A stretch of DNA of 64,000 nucleotides from Woeseiaceae bacterium (GCA_021773075.1 JAJFKT010000026.1:620356-684355), one strand, 5' to 3'. Positions 9,479 through 20,801 are shown, numbered from the stretch's first letter. A program made the numbers and translations. The notes: generated by a model from the letters alone, not told the origin.

Positions 9479-10563
9479 TGTCAGGTAATACTTTTGGGCG
9501 TATTTTCACGGTTACAACGTTCGGCGAGAGTCATGGACAGGCATTGGGCTGTATTGTCGATGGCTGCCCTCCTGGAATGGAATTGACCGAGGCCGATATT
9601 CAGGGCGATCTCAATCGACGCCGGCCCGGGCGAAACCGCCATACGACGCAGCGTAATGAGCCGGATCAGGTGAAAATCCTGTCGGGCGTTTTCGAGGGTA
9701 AGACAACCGGAACACCGATCGGTTTGTTGGTCGAAAATATGGATCAGCGCTCGAAGGACTACGGCGACATCAAGGACAAATTCAGACCGGGTCACGCTGA
9801 TTACACCTACCAGCAAAAATACGGCATCCGTGATTATCGCGGTGGTGGTCGCTCGTCAGCCCGCGAAACCACGATGCGCGTTGCAGCCGGTGCTATTGCG
9901 AAGAAATACCTCAAGGAGCGTCTCGGTATCGAAGTCCGTGGCTACCTGTCGCAACTGGGTGCGATCGAACTGGATGCAAAGGATTTTTCGGCGATCGACG
10001 ACAACGCCTTTTTCTGTGCCGACCCGTCACGAGTGGACGAACTTGACACATTCATGGATGAACTCAGGGCGGAGGGCGATTCAATCGGCGCCAAGATCAG
10101 CGTGTTGGCCAATAACGTACCGCCCGGGCTCGGCGAACCCGTATTCGACAAGCTGGAGGCCGACATCGCGCATGGCTTAATGAGCATCAATGCGGTAAAA
10201 GGCGTCGAGCTCGGTGCGGGCTTCGCAGCGATTACGCAGCGTGGTAGCGAGCATCGCGATGAAATGTCGAAGGATGGCTTCAACAAGAATGATGCCGGCG
10301 GAACTCTGGGGGGCATCTCGTCAGGTCAGGATTTGCTGGCGAGCATTGCGCTCAAACCAACGTCGAGTGTCTCGGTACCAGGAAAAACGATCGACAAGGC
10401 CGGTAAGGACACCGAAATTGTGACCAAGGGTCGACATGACCCTTGCGTTGGACTGCGCGCGACACCAATCGCAGAAGCAATGGTCGCGTTGGTTATCATG
10501 GATCACTACTTGCGCAATCGTGCACAGAATGCCGACGTTGAGTCGGAAACCCCCACTTTGTAG
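9478..10563 (+). CDS. aroC: Chorismate synthase
   Basis: Converts 5-enolpyruvylshikimate 3-phosphate to chorismate using reduced FMN, the last step of the shikimate pathway. The 361-residue product starts at GTG (overlapping the prmB stop, TAGTG) with the conserved [11 protein letters not shown]. Other signatures are the arginine-rich [15 protein letters not shown] and [24 protein letters not shown] block, and the C-terminal [11 protein letters not shown]. The protein is full length. The prmB-aroC linkage is common in gammaproteobacteria. Confidence 0.98.
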   Translation: MSGNTFGRIFTVTTFGESHGQALGCIVDGCPPGMELTEADIQGDLNRRRPGRNRHTTQRNEPDQVKILSGVFEGKTTGTPIGLLVENMDQRSKDYGDIKDKFRPGHADYTYQQKYGIRDYRGGGRSSARETTMRVAAGAIAKKYLKERLGIEVRGYLSQLGAIELDAKDFSAIDDNAFFCADPSRVDELDTFMDELRAEGDSIGAKISVLANNVPPGLGEPVFDKLEADIAHGLMSINAVKGVELGAGFAAITQRGSEHRDEMSKDGFNKNDAGGTLGGISSGQDLLASIALKPTSSVSVPGKTIDKAGKDTEIVTKGRHDPCVGLRATPIAEAMVALVIMDHYLRNRAQNADVESETPTL

Positions 10564-10589
10564 GAGTTCGCCTTTTCGGCGATTAGATA

Positions 10590-11612
10590 ATGAGCAAGAA
10601 ATATGACATTGCCGTTGTCGGCGCGACCGGCGTCGTCGGTGAATCGATTCTGGAAATATTGGGTACCCGCAACTTTCCGGTGAATAATGTATTTGCCCTC
10701 GCCAGTGAGCGTTCCGTTGGCAAGCAGGTCAACTTTGGCAACCAGCAGTTGATCGTTCAGGATCTTGCAGAATTCGACTTTTCCACAGTTCAGATTGCGC
10801 TTTTCTCTGCAGGTGCTTCCATCTCGGAAGAATTTGCGCCGATTGCCGCAGCGGCAGGCTGCGTGGTGGTCGACAATACTTCGCACTTTCGATATGACGA
10901 CGACATTCCATTGGTTGTTCCGGAGGTCAATCCTGAAGCAATCGCGGATTACAAAGACCGCGGCATTATCGCGAATCCAAACTGTTCGACGATTCAGCTT
11001 GTCGTCGCTCTAAAGCCGATCTACGACGCGGTTGGTATTGAGCGCATCAATGTTTGCACCTATCAAGCGGTCTCCGGAGCGGGTAGAAGCGCTGTTGAGG
11101 AGCTTGTCAGGCAAACGACAACTTTGCTGAACGGTCGTGCGTTGGAAATTGAAGGCGATGCGAAACAAATTGCTTTTAATGCCGTTCCACACATCGATGT
11201 TTTCCTCGATAACCGTTACACCAAAGAAGAAATGAAAATGGTGTGGGAGACCCGCAAAATCCTCGCCGACGAGAGTATTCTTGTAAACCCGACTGCGGTG
11301 CGCATTCCAGCGTTCTTCGGCCATTCTGAGGCCGTGCATATCGAAACGCGTGACAAGATTTCCGCCACCACAGCCATCGAATTATTCGCTAAATCGCCCG
11401 GGATTGAAGTGCTCGACGGCGTAGAAACAGGCCAATATCCGACGGCTGTGACGGAAAGCTCCGGTGCAGACCCTGTTTTTGTCGGTCGGGTCCGGGAGGA
11501 CATCTCTCACGAGCGTGGATTGAACCTTTGGGTAGTGGCGGACAACATACGTAAGGGCGCGGCTCTAAATAGTGTCCAAATTGCTGAAATATTGGCAAAA
11601 AACTATCTTTAA
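10590..11612 (+). CDS. asd: Aspartate-semialdehyde dehydrogenase
   Basis: Reduces beta-aspartyl phosphate to aspartate semialdehyde for lysine, threonine, methionine and diaminopimelate synthesis. The 340-residue product has the NADP-binding VVGATGVVGE, the catalytic Cys132 in NPNCST, and the substrate/His motif RIPAFFGHSEAVHIET. It belongs to the shorter asd subfamily (E. coli Asd is 367 residues), the form usually found next to fimV. The typical usg gene between asd and fimV is absent here. Confidence 0.97.
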   Translation: MSKKYDIAVVGATGVVGESILEILGTRNFPVNNVFALASERSVGKQVNFGNQQLIVQDLAEFDFSTVQIALFSAGASISEEFAPIAAAAGCVVVDNTSHFRYDDDIPLVVPEVNPEAIADYKDRGIIANPNCSTIQLVVALKPIYDAVGIERINVCTYQAVSGAGRSAVEELVRQTTTLLNGRALEIEGDAKQIAFNAVPHIDVFLDNRYTKEEMKMVWETRKILADESILVNPTAVRIPAFFGHSEAVHIETRDKISATTAIELFAKSPGIEVLDGVETGQYPTAVTESSGADPVFVGRVREDISHERGLNLWVVADNIRKGAALNSVQIAEILAKNYL

Positions 11613-11689
11613 GCTATAGTTCGCAGGCAATTAACGGGCCCTGACTGGATGTCGATATAGGGGCTTTTTGGGGTTTGGAGATCTACATT

Positions 11690-14600
11690 ATGTCGCGACG
11701 TTTTACTCGTCTGTCTTTTTTGCTGCTCATGGTCCTCTCGAGCACGGTTTGGGCCGTTGGACTCGGCGACATAAATCTGGACTCTGCACTGAATGAGCCG
11801 CTCCGGGCGGAGATCGTATTGCTGTCCGCCAGTCCCGATGAATTGTCGGATTTGAAGGTCGATTTGGCATCAGCCGAGACGTTTGAGCGCTACGGCATTG
11901 ATCGGCCGTTTTACCTGCAGGAAGTCGAATTTAACGTTGTTAGTGGCGGTGCATCCGGCAGCGTCGTGCAAATTCGATCGCGTGCACCGATCACAGAGCC
12001 CTTTCTGACTTTTCTTGTTGAGGCGACCTGGTCCAGCGGCAGATTGCTGCGTGAGTACACGGTGTTACTGGATCCACCGACGTACGCAACTCCGTCAGTT
12101 CAACAAGCGCCGGCTGTTCAGGCGCCGCAACGCAGCACCCTTAGTGACAGTGGTCGTATCGATCGCCAGCAACAGCCAGCGACGACGCAGGCCCCCACAC
12201 CGTCTCGACCGGCTCCGCAGCCGGCACAACCCGCGCGCAGTGGTGAACCTGAGGTGTTCGACCCGGTATATGAGTCGCCGCCAGAGCTTCGTCCAGGTTC
12301 GGTCGTGGACAATTCGCCTTACGATAGCACCGACGGTGGTGAAATCGCTGTTCAGCGCGGCGCAACGTTGTGGGGACTTGCAGCACGTACCAGGCCTGAT
12401 AGCCGCCTGACAATTAATCAGACGATGTTGGCAATTTACGAAGCAAATCAAGATGCCTTTGGCGGCAATATCAATGTCCTCAGAGCTGGTGCCAGCCTGC
12501 GTATACCGAGTGCGGATGAAGTTTTCCGGATTAGCCGCGGTGATGCCTTGAATGAGGTCCAGCGACACAATGAGGCTTGGGGCGGTCCTGGCAGCATTGC
12601 GGCCGCTGAGCCGACAACCGGACCGAGTCTTGTTCTCGTGCCACCCGACGAAGATTCCACGGGTACAGCCTACGATGACACCTCGACATACGAGCCGCTA
12701 ACGCGCGAACAGGAAATCGAAAGTCTGATCAGTGATCTCGAGTCCGCTGACGTACCGAATCAGCAATCGCTCATCGAGATTCGTGATAGTGAGTTGGCCA
12801 CGCTCAGGCAGGAGCTCGCGAACATGCGCGGTGAGGTTTACGAGCCGCTTGTCGATGACACACAGCTCGATGACGAAATGCTTGACGATGCACTGCTGGA
12901 TGAGGCGTTCGAGGACGCGGCCTTAGCAGATGATACCGTTATCGACGATACGACGGATGGTGTGTTTGTCGATGAACAGGTAATCGACGATACAACCGTA
13001 GATGACGTAACTGCTGAAGATTCAACCACGACTGACGTGCCAACGAATATCGTCACGAGTTCGTCATCCGACAAGAAAGGCATCGTCGGCAAGATTCTCG
13101 ACTTCTTCGAGCAGTGGGGCATCATCATCGGTGCCGTAATACTGGTCTTGATCGGACTCGTCTGGTTCATGCGACGCGGTGATGACGACGACGAGGATGA
13201 CAACGATCGACCGTGGGAAACGCTCGATTCAGATGAAATCGCAGCGGGCGGAATCGGTGCGACGTCGACGATGCACGCGCCGCTCGCGGAAGATGCGTTT
13301 GTGGTAGTCGAACAGGATTCAGGCGTGCACCCGATCCTGGAGGATACGGTCGAGGCGCCGGCCTCAGATCTCGCGGCACCGGCAGACGAAACCTCCGGAG
13401 CATTCGGTTCTCTGGAAGACACTTTCAGTAGCGAAACCGCAGTCAATCTTGATCAGTCTGACCCAATAGCAGAAGCCGATTTCCACATGGCTTACGGTTT
13501 GTACGATCAAGCTGCTGATCTGATCAATGGCGCTTTGGAGAGCGATCCGAGCGATAAATCACTGATGTCCAAACTGTGTGAAATTTATTTCGTATGGGGC
13601 AATCGGGACGCTTTCGTCGATGCGGCGACGCGGCTCAAGATGAACGTTGGTGCTTCTGACGGTGCGGATTGGGACAAGATCGTTATCATGGGCCAGCAGA
13701 TCGCGGCCGACCACGAGCTGTTCGCCGGTGCTGAGCTTGCAGGAGCCACCAAAGCTGTCGATCTTTCCTTTGACGAAAGTGATGAAGCTGCTGGCGCGCT
13801 GGATATGGACTTCGGGGCAGAGGACAGCGGCGCGTCCGAAGTGATCGATTTGGGTTCTGACACCGGCGCACAGTCCAGTGTCGATTTTAACTTTGACGAT
13901 CCGGCTGATCATTCAGCCGTCGACTTTGACCTCGAGGTTACCGCCGAATCGCCGACCATTGATTCATCAATGACTGAAGCGACGGCGGAAATGCCATCGC
14001 CCTCTGTGGATTCACCAACAATCGAAGAGCAATTTGCCGACTTTGGTGATGGTACGTCTGAATTGCCGTCTCTTGACGAGGAGTCTCTGGCGCAGGCGAT
14101 TGCAGATAGTGGACAGAATGCTGACGCAACGGCTGAGATCAATCTCGATGAGCTGGATCTGGACATCGACGGCATATCGGACACCGAAGTTGCGTCTCTC
14201 GACGACCTCGATGCCACCGCGCAAAACGAAGCACTGACGGACACAGGAATTAACGAAGCATTGTCTGGCCTTGATATGGCCGACATAACCGGCAGAAATC
14301 CCGAGGTTGATCCCGATTCGACCGGCATTCAAGAGGGCCTGGACCTGAGTGACCTTGAGGATTCCGGCATGCGTCTCGCTGCGGATGAAACCGGTCAAAA
14401 CCCGATGGTGGCGGCCGAGCAGGAACGCGAACCAATCGATATAGGCATTGATGAGAGTCTGCTGGACGCAACTGGCCGAACGCAAGTTCTCAGTGAAACG
14501 ATGGCTGTTGAAACGGCTGCAGATCTTGCGGCCGAATTGTCCGATGCCGATGCGACGATGTTGGCGCCTGGATTAGGTGACAACGATACCATCGAGGGTG

Positions 14601-15097
14601 CGCTGACAAGTGACGCAGAGACGATGTTGGCACCTATGGACGATGAGGATGATTTCGACTTCGCCAAGACCGAAGCACTGCCACCCGAAGCCTTCGCGAG
14701 CAACATGGACCTTGAAGCTACGGCCGAAACACCGGCGATCGCAGGAACGGACGTTGATCTGGATCTCGACGACCTCACTGCGGCGCTGCAAGTCAGCGAA
14801 ATCGGCGATACGATCGAACAGCCCCGTGATGACGCGACCGTAGAGCAGCCGCGCCCAACACTCGCCGAAGAGACTGCTGAGGTCCCAACGATGTCGATCG
14901 CTCCAGAGGATATGAGCGGCGATTTGCACGAAGCGCGAACGATGACCGAGGTTGGCACCAAACTTGATCTGGCGAGAGCATACGTCGACATGGGCGATCC
15001 CGCCGGAGCACGCAGCATCCTCGAAGAGGTGCTGGATGAGGGTGACGACGGGCAGAAGCAGCAAGCTCAACAACTGCTGGACTCGTTGCCCAGTTAG
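11690..15097 (+). CDS. fimV: FimV/HubP polar hub protein
   Basis: A peptidoglycan-binding polar organiser needed in relatives for type IV pili, twitching and chromosome/chemoreceptor placement. The ATG at 11690 follows a GGAG; the product has 1135 residues. Visible parts: a signal peptide (1-22), the FimV N-terminal domain (23-120, LGDINLDSALNEPLRA), a proline/glutamine-rich linker, a LysM domain (about 215-275), a transmembrane helix (about 476-495), a long Asp/Glu-rich cytoplasmic region, and a C-terminal FimV/TPR-like end (LDLARAYVDMGDPAGA). The acidic stretch of about 600 residues contains repeated D-E-T blocks typical of HubP. Position between asd and truA is the classical locus. Confidence 0.95.
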   Translation: MSRRFTRLSFLLLMVLSSTVWAVGLGDINLDSALNEPLRAEIVLLSASPDELSDLKVDLASAETFERYGIDRPFYLQEVEFNVVSGGASGSVVQIRSRAPITEPFLTFLVEATWSSGRLLREYTVLLDPPTYATPSVQQAPAVQAPQRSTLSDSGRIDRQQQPATTQAPTPSRPAPQPAQPARSGEPEVFDPVYESPPELRPGSVVDNSPYDSTDGGEIAVQRGATLWGLAARTRPDSRLTINQTMLAIYEANQDAFGGNINVLRAGASLRIPSADEVFRISRGDALNEVQRHNEAWGGPGSIAAAEPTTGPSLVLVPPDEDSTGTAYDDTSTYEPLTREQEIESLISDLESADVPNQQSLIEIRDSELATLRQELANMRGEVYEPLVDDTQLDDEMLDDALLDEAFEDAALADDTVIDDTTDGVFVDEQVIDDTTVDDVTAEDSTTTDVPTNIVTSSSSDKKGIVGKILDFFEQWGIIIGAVILVLIGLVWFMRRGDDDDEDDNDRPWETLDSDEIAAGGIGATSTMHAPLAEDAFVVVEQDSGVHPILEDTVEAPASDLAAPADETSGAFGSLEDTFSSETAVNLDQSDPIAEADFHMAYGLYDQAADLINGALESDPSDKSLMSKLCEIYFVWGNRDAFVDAATRLKMNVGASDGADWDKIVIMGQQIAADHELFAGAELAGATKAVDLSFDESDEAAGALDMDFGAEDSGASEVIDLGSDTGAQSSVDFNFDDPADHSAVDFDLEVTAESPTIDSSMTEATAEMPSPSVDSPTIEEQFADFGDGTSELPSLDEESLAQAIADSGQNADATAEINLDELDLDIDGISDTEVASLDDLDATAQNEALTDTGINEALSGLDMADITGRNPEVDPDSTGIQEGLDLSDLEDSGMRLAADETGQNPMVAAEQEREPIDIGIDESLLDATGRTQVLSETMAVETAADLAAELSDADATMLAPGLGDNDTIEGALTSDAETMLAPMDDEDDFDFAKTEALPPEAFASNMDLEATAETPAIAGTDVDLDLDDLTAALQVSEIGDTIEQPRDDATVEQPRPTLAEETAEVPTMSIAPEDMSGDLHEARTMTEVGTKLDLARAYVDMGDPAGARSILEEVLDEGDDGQKQQAQQLLDSLPS

Positions 15098-15117
15098 ATC
15101 AATTCGCAGGAATTCAA

Positions 15118-15894
15118 TTGCGCATCGCGCTTGGTATTGAGTACGACGGAACCGCGTACAACGGTTGGCAGCGCCAAAAGACCGGCCTCGGCGTGCAGCA
15201 ACGCGTGGAGGAAGCCCTTACCCAAGTGGCGGACCATGCGGTCGAAGTGACGTGTGCGGGTCGTACGGATACGGGTGTGCACGCGACCGGGCAGGTCGTA
15301 CATTTTGATACGCCCAGCGACCGCGATGATCGCGGCTGGCTGCTGGGCGCCAACAGCAATCTCCCGGACGATATCAGTGTGATGTGGGCCAGACAGGTCA
15401 AGGATGACTTTCACGCCCGATTTTCGGCGACTGGGCGCAACTATCGGTATCGAATCCTGAATCGGCTCGAGCGTTCCGCGATGCACAGGCATCGTGCCTG
15501 GTGGGTCTACCAGGCGCTGGACGCAGAGCGCATGAACCGGGCTGCCCAGTATTTGCTCGGTGAACACGACTTTTCAGCGTTTCGCGCCGCCGGGTGTCGG
15601 GCCAATACACCGCAACGCAATATTTCGAGTATTTGCATCGAGCGCGCCGGCGACTGGATCACTCTCGAGGTTTCGGCGAATGCCTTTTTGCAGCATATGG
15701 TTCGAAATATTACTGGATCATTGTTCTCTGTCGGTGCAGGCGAGCAGCGGACTAGCTGGATTCGGGACTTACTTGAAAGTCGGGATCGTAAGCTGGGTGG
15801 TATTGCAGCACCGCCGCATGGATTGACGCTTGTATCGGTAGACTATCCGGTAGCCGCGGGTATTCCGCCGCCACCGGATACTGGCTGTACTTAA
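15118..15894 (+). CDS. truA: tRNA pseudouridine(38-40) synthase
   Basis: Isomerises uridines 38-40 in the tRNA anticodon arm. The product has 258 residues from a TTG start preceded by an AGGA-type ribosome site, giving [18 protein letters not shown]. The catalytic Asp is D51 in [18 protein letters not shown], and the C-terminal motif [11 protein letters not shown] is intact. In many relatives trpF follows truA; here only 22 bases separate it from accD. Confidence 0.97.
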   Translation: MRIALGIEYDGTAYNGWQRQKTGLGVQQRVEEALTQVADHAVEVTCAGRTDTGVHATGQVVHFDTPSDRDDRGWLLGANSNLPDDISVMWARQVKDDFHARFSATGRNYRYRILNRLERSAMHRHRAWWVYQALDAERMNRAAQYLLGEHDFSAFRAAGCRANTPQRNISSICIERAGDWITLEVSANAFLQHMVRNITGSLFSVGAGEQRTSWIRDLLESRDRKLGGIAAPPHGLTLVSVDYPVAAGIPPPPDTGCT

Positions 15895-15916
15895 GCTATA
15901 CGGATATCATGTCGTA

Positions 15917-16786
15917 ATGAGTTGGTTTGAAAAATTGATGCCGTCGCGCATCAGTACCGAAAATCGCACGAAGTCGGTGCCCGAGGGCGTCTGGATCAAG
16001 TGTGCCCGTTGTGATGCTCAACTGTATCGCAATGAGTTAGAGCGTAATTTGCAGGTTTGCCCAAAGTGCGACCACCACATGCGAATTGGTGCTCGCAAGC
16101 GGCTCGAGTATTTTCTCGACGCAGATTCACAAACCGAGCTGTCTGCTAACCTCGAACCACTGGATCCGCTCAAATTCAAGGACAGCAAGCGTTACCGTGA
16201 CCGGATCGTTGCCGCGCAGAAAAAGACCGGGGAGAAAGACGCTCTGGTCAGCGTGAGCGGCACATTGAGCGGGCGGCCCGTCGTTGCTTGTGCATTCGAG
16301 TTTTCATTCATGGGCGGTTCGATGGGATCTGTGGTTGGCGAGCGATTCGCTCGGGCGGCAAATCATGCAGCCGAAAACAATATGCCGATGATTTCGTTTT
16401 CGGCAAGCGGCGGTGCGCGCATGCAGGAAGCGTTGTTCTCTTTGTTACAAATGGCCAAGACCTCGGCGGCGCTTGCGAACCTCGGTAGCAAAGGTATCCC
16501 CTACGTATCAGTTCTGACCGATCCAACCACGGGCGGAGTATCGGCGAGTCTCGCAATGCTCGGTGATGTCAATATCGCGGAGCCTGATGCGCTGATTGGT
16601 TTTGCGGGTCCCAGAGTCATCGAGCAAACGGTTCGGGAACGTTTGCCGGAGGGCTTCCAGCGCAGCGAATTCCTGCTGGATCACGGCGCGATCGACATGA
16701 TTGTTGACCGACGCAAGATGCGCGATGAAATCAGCAATCTGCTAGCGAAATTCGAGGGCCGTCCGAGCCCTGTCGAAACCAGGTAA
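15917..16786 (+). CDS. accD: Acetyl-CoA carboxylase, carboxyltransferase beta subunit
   Basis: One half of the carboxyltransferase that makes malonyl-CoA with AccA. The 289-residue product carries the N-terminal zinc ribbon with cysteines C29, C32, C48 and C51, and the crotonase-fold carboxyltransferase domain with [27 protein letters not shown] and [10 protein letters not shown]. All expected motifs are present. The downstream neighbour is folC, the usual arrangement. Confidence 0.98.
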   Translation: MSWFEKLMPSRISTENRTKSVPEGVWIKCARCDAQLYRNELERNLQVCPKCDHHMRIGARKRLEYFLDADSQTELSANLEPLDPLKFKDSKRYRDRIVAAQKKTGEKDALVSVSGTLSGRPVVACAFEFSFMGGSMGSVVGERFARAANHAAENNMPMISFSASGGARMQEALFSLLQMAKTSAALANLGSKGIPYVSVLTDPTTGGVSASLAMLGDVNIAEPDALIGFAGPRVIEQTVRERLPEGFQRSEFLLDHGAIDMIVDRRKMRDEISNLLAKFEGRPSPVETR

Positions 16787-16793
16787 TACCACC

Positions 16794-18083
16794 GTGTTGG
16801 CTTCGGGTGCGCCATTAGCAGAATGGCTGGCTTGGCTTGAAACGCTTTCGCCAAAAGAAATTGATCTCGGACTTGAGCGCGTGCAACAAATTCTTGAGCG
16901 CCTCGATTATGAGCGACCTGAGCACGTCCTCCTGATTGCGGGGACAAATGGCAAGGGATCAAGTGTCGCGATGACCGCGGCTCTCCTGCACGCAGCCGGA
17001 AAGCGCGTTGCCACCTATACGTCGCCGCACATCAGTCGCTTTAACGAACGATTCCTGATTGCCGGCGAAGAGGCGAGCGATGCGGAAATTATCGTGGCGT
17101 TTGAAAAGATAGAGGTGGTGCGCGGCGATACACCCCTGACTTACTTCGAGTTTATTACGCTTGCCGCTGTCGTCTTATTCTCGGCCGCTAAGCTTGATGT
17201 ATGGGTTCTCGAGGTTGGGCTTGGTGGTCGGCTCGATGCGACCAATGCTATCGATCCGACTGCGTCACTCATTACCAATATTGCCCTCGATCATTGCGAC
17301 TGGCTGGGCTACGACATCGAGACGATCGCGCTGGAAAAATCCGGTGTGATGCGAGCCGGAAAAACGACTGTATTTGGCAGCCGAGACGTCCCCGAGTCTG
17401 TTATTCGGAATGCCGGCATTGTTGGCGCGAAACTATTACGGGCGGGTAACGAATTCGTCGCCGAGCAAGGGTCTGATGGACATTGGAATTGGAGCGGCAG
17501 CTCTCGCTCATTGACGTCACTACGGCCACCAGGGCTGCTGGGTGAGAAGCAAATCGGCAATGCTGCTGCGGTTCTGGCGTTGCTCGATGCTGCAGGATTG
17601 ATGGGTGGTATTGATGTCGCTCTTATCAACAAAGTACTACCCGAGATTTCATTGTCCGGCCGCTCAGAACTGATTGTAGTTGATGGGCAAGAATGGCTAA
17701 TTGACGTCGCACACAACCCGGCAGCGGCCAAAATGCTGGCCGGGACACTGAAATCGCTGCAGACGCGTGAAGTGTGCCTGGCGATTGTCGGTGTGCTTGA
17801 TGACAAGGATGTTGCCGGGATTATCGCGCCGTTGGCCGAACATGTTGATCAATGGATCGCCATCACGGCCGACAGTAAGCGCGCGATCGCCGCAAATGAA
17901 TTGGCGCGGAAGGTATCCAATCTGACGGGCCGTGCCTGTCTGGTTGCAGATTCGGCATCTATGGCGGTTGATATTGCGCGGCAGAGGGCGACGGAAAATG
18001 ACAGAATAGTGGTCACAGGATCGTTCTTCACCGTCGCTCCTGTCCTTGATCAGCTGACGCTAGAGTCACGAAATAAATCATGA
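16794..18083 (+). CDS. folC: Dihydrofolate synthase / folylpolyglutamate synthase
   Basis: Adds glutamate to dihydropteroate and to reduced folates. The 429-residue product starts at GTG. The ATP-binding GTNGKGSS loop begins at G50; YTSPHISRFNERF and the Mur-ligase-like LEVGLGGRLDATNA are conserved. The final TGA overlaps the ATG of the SPOR gene (ATGA), consistent with translational coupling inside the accD-folC-dedD-cvpA-purF operon. Confidence 0.97.
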   Translation: MLASGAPLAEWLAWLETLSPKEIDLGLERVQQILERLDYERPEHVLLIAGTNGKGSSVAMTAALLHAAGKRVATYTSPHISRFNERFLIAGEEASDAEIIVAFEKIEVVRGDTPLTYFEFITLAAVVLFSAAKLDVWVLEVGLGGRLDATNAIDPTASLITNIALDHCDWLGYDIETIALEKSGVMRAGKTTVFGSRDVPESVIRNAGIVGAKLLRAGNEFVAEQGSDGHWNWSGSSRSLTSLRPPGLLGEKQIGNAAAVLALLDAAGLMGGIDVALINKVLPEISLSGRSELIVVDGQEWLIDVAHNPAAAKMLAGTLKSLQTREVCLAIVGVLDDKDVAGIIAPLAEHVDQWIAITADSKRAIAANELARKVSNLTGRACLVADSASMAVDIARQRATENDRIVVTGSFFTVAPVLDQLTLESRNKS

Positions 18084-18691
18084 TGGAACGAGCTTTGAAA
18101 GAACGAATTATCGGTGCAATCATACTTGTCGTTTTCGTCGTGCTTGTCGTGCCAATTTTTCTCGACGGTCCGCCGGCGGATGGTGAAGTCGTGTCGGAAC
18201 GAGTCCTGTTACCCGGCCAGGAAGGGCAGGAGACCAAAACCGTTATTCTGAACCGGGAGCGCTCCGAACCGATACCGGCAGCGAGCAATTCGGACGAGGA
18301 AACCAGCAGTCAGAAAGTGACGCTGGCGACTGCACCGGAAGAGAGACCCAAGCTGCCACCCACAGCCGTGCAGACGACTGAGCAGCAGCCTGCGCGAATT
18401 GAGCAAAAATCACCGCCGGCTCAGCGTCAGGAGCCGTCAACATCCGAGGCTTCAGCGACTGGCTTGTGGGCAGTGCAGCTGGGCAGTTTCTCGAACAAAG
18501 ACAATGCTGAAAAGCTTGCCGCCGATTTGAGAAAGCAAGGCTACGCTGCGTTTCTGAGCCAGTTGCAAACGAGTTCGGGGCAGCTGCACCGGGTTCGAAT
18601 CGGACCTCAAAAAGACCGCGAAAGCGCCGAGGCGATGGCGGCCCGATTGTTAAAGGTAAAACATCAGGGACAAGTGGTACCGCATCCCTGA
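18080..18691 (+). CDS. dedD: SPOR-domain inner-membrane protein (DedD family)
   Basis: A division-associated protein that binds denuded septal glycan. The 203-residue product has a short cytoplasmic start, one transmembrane helix (about 12-28, IGAIILVVFVVLVVP), a proline/glutamine-rich periplasmic linker, and a SPOR domain (about 124-203, WAVQLGSFSNKDNAEKLA). Architecture and position between folC and cvpA match DedD. The start overlaps folC. Confidence 0.92.
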   Translation: MMERALKERIIGAIILVVFVVLVVPIFLDGPPADGEVVSERVLLPGQEGQETKTVILNRERSEPIPAASNSDEETSSQKVTLATAPEERPKLPPTAVQTTEQQPARIEQKSPPAQRQEPSTSEASATGLWAVQLGSFSNKDNAEKLAADLRKQGYAAFLSQLQTSSGQLHRVRIGPQKDRESAEAMAARLLKVKHQGQVVPHP

Positions 18692-18749
18692 TGATCTGCT
18701 AGAATCCGATTCCATCCTTACCTGTGCCGAGCTGAAACGACATCCTAAG

Positions 18750-19280
18750 ATGCCGATCATCGACATAATCATCGCTGTAGCGCTTGCCGCATCCATAGTC
18801 ATTGGATTGGTGCGCGGATTTGTGAAAGAGGCCATCTCGATCGCAACGCTCGTCATCGCTATCTGGGCGGCACTCTATTTTGGTCCTGCCGTCGGCGAAG
18901 TTTCTCAAAGCTGGTTGACCTCGGCAGAGCTACAGACCTGGTTCGGTAGGGTTCTGGTGTTCGCGATCATTCTGTCTATTGGCGGGTTGCTGGGGTGGGG
19001 GATTTCCAAACTAATAAGGCTGTCCGTTCTGAGCGGCTTTGATCGAATTATGGGGTCAGCATTTGGCGCGATCCGAGGAATATTGCTGGTTGCGTTGTTC
19101 GTAATTGGTGGCCAGTTTTCGGGGTTTGACAACGATGATTGGTGGCTTAGTTCACGATTAATGCCACATTTTGAGGTCGTCGCCGACTGGATCAAAGTCA
19201 TGGCGCCCAAGGGTTACGAGCTAATAGTGCCGGATGAGGTTGCGGACGAATTGCCCGTTAACCTGCCGACCGAACTGTAG
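18750..19280 (+). CDS. cvpA: CvpA family inner-membrane protein
   Basis: A membrane protein required for colicin V production in E. coli and implicated in envelope homeostasis. The 176-residue product has four hydrophobic segments (about 3-24, 30-48, 66-86, 103-122) and the CvpA signature GLVRGFVKEA near the N-terminus. It lies 9 bases before purF, the conserved position. Confidence 0.93.
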   Translation: MPIIDIIIAVALAASIVIGLVRGFVKEAISIATLVIAIWAALYFGPAVGEVSQSWLTSAELQTWFGRVLVFAIILSIGGLLGWGISKLIRLSVLSGFDRIMGSAFGAIRGILLVALFVIGGQFSGFDNDDWWLSSRLMPHFEVVADWIKVMAPKGYELIVPDEVADELPVNLPTEL

Positions 19281-19289
19281 AGAAAACGT

Positions 19290-20801
19290 ATGTGTGGCGT
19301 CGTTGGAATAGTAAGCGCGGGCCCGGTCAATCAGGCTTTGTACGACGGTTTGACGGTTATGCAGCACCGCGGTCAGGATGCGGCAGGCATCGTTACCTGG
19401 AGTGACGAGCATGGCCTTCAGGAGCGCAAGCGCAATGGTCTCGTGCGCGATGTATTCCACAGCCGACACATGCTGCGTTTGCAGGGTAATGTTGGAATTG
19501 GCCACGTGCGCTATCCCACGGCCGGCGGGTCGAAATCGTCCGAGGCACAGCCGTTTTACGTGAACTCTCCGTACGGAATCTGCCTTGCCCACAATGGCAA
19601 TCTTACAAATTTCGATGAACTTGCTGAGCTTCTGATCCGCGAGGATCGACGGCACCTCAGTACGAATTCGGATTCAGAGGTGCTGCTGAATGTCCTTGCA
19701 CACGAGTTGCAAACCCGTGTGAATGGTGATCCCTCGGCGGAGAACGTCTTCGACGCCATCGAAGCGCTGCACAAACGCTGTAAGGGCGGTTACGCGGTCG
19801 TCGCGTTAATTATTGGCTTTGGCGTGGTCGCTTTTCGTGATCCGAATGGAATTCGCCCATTGGTGCTGGGTGAGCGCGAGCACCGCGGCCACAAGGACTT
19901 TATGGTGGCTTCGGAGAGCGTGGCACTCGATGTGTTGCGGTTTAAACGCGTTCGAGACCTTAGACCCGGTGAGTGCATCATTATCGAGAACGACGGCACA
20001 CTTCACAGTCGTGATCATCAGGGCAATGCTGCGCATACGCCCTGCATTTTCGAATATGTGTACTTCGCCAGGCCGGATTCCATTTTGGATGACCTGTCCG
20101 TCTATAAAGCGCGCCTGCGAATGGGCGAGCAACTTGCCGGAAAGATTGTGCGCGACTTTCCTGAACACGATATCGATGTCGTTATTCCAATACCCGACAC
20201 AAGCCGTACTTCGGCATTGCAGGTTGCGTATCACCTCGGCGTAAAATATCGCGAAGGCTTTATCAAGAATCGCTATATCGGCCGGACCTTCATCATGCCA
20301 GGTCAGGAAGAGCGGACGAAGTCGGTGCGCCGCAAACTCAATGCTATTGATTTGGAGTTTCGCAATAAGAACGTTTTGCTTGTCGACGATTCGATTGTTC
20401 GCGGCACAACCTCGAAACAAATTATCAAGCTGGCGCGTGAGGCCGGTGCCAGAAAGGTGTATTTCGCCTCAGCGGCGCCGCCAGTTCGATATCCAAACGT
20501 GTACGGTATTGATATGCCTGCGGCCAATGAATTGATCGCGAATGGGCACACCATCGAAGAGATTCAGGAAATTATCGGTGCCGATCGCCTGATTTATCAG
20601 GATTTGCACGGCCTGATTCGGTCTGTTCGACACGACAATTCGAGTATCACGGAGTTTGATACCTCGTGCTTCTCAGGGGAGTATGTGACGGGAGATGTCA
20701 CGGATGAGTATTTGCATGAACTCGAAGAACGCCGCAACGATGCAGCCAAGCAAGAACGGGAAGAAAGGCAAGACCCAAGGTCAAACGTCATCGCGTTATA
20801 A
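19290..20801 (+). CDS. purF: Amidophosphoribosyltransferase
   Basis: Catalyses the first committed step of purine synthesis. The 503-residue product begins MCGVVGIV, so Cys2 is the glutaminase nucleophile after Met removal, with no propeptide. The glutaminase domain has HVRYPTAGG and HNGNLTN; the phosphoribosyltransferase domain carries the PRPP loop [14 protein letters not shown]. Full length. It ends the operon, with no clear terminator before the kinase gene. Confidence 0.98.
   Translation: MCGVVGIVSAGPVNQALYDGLTVMQHRGQDAAGIVTWSDEHGLQERKRNGLVRDVFHSRHMLRLQGNVGIGHVRYPTAGGSKSSEAQPFYVNSPYGICLAHNGNLTNFDELAELLIREDRRHLSTNSDSEVLLNVLAHELQTRVNGDPSAENVFDAIEALHKRCKGGYAVVALIIGFGVVAFRDPNGIRPLVLGEREHRGHKDFMVASESVALDVLRFKRVRDLRPGECIIIENDGTLHSRDHQGNAAHTPCIFEYVYFARPDSILDDLSVYKARLRMGEQLAGKIVRDFPEHDIDVVIPIPDTSRTSALQVAYHLGVKYREGFIKNRYIGRTFIMPGQEERTKSVRRKLNAIDLEFRNKNVLLVDDSIVRGTTSKQIIKLAREAGARKVYFASAAPPVRYPNVYGIDMPAANELIANGHTIEEIQEIIGADRLIYQDLHGLIRSVRHDNSSITEFDTSCFSGEYVTGDVTDEYLHELEERRNDAAKQEREERQDPRSNVIAL

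Noticed and set aside
12838-13446. 202-residue Ser-rich minus-strand frame inside fimV
   Set aside because: It is the reverse of the Asp/Glu-rich FimV tail, a known source of serine-rich false frames.
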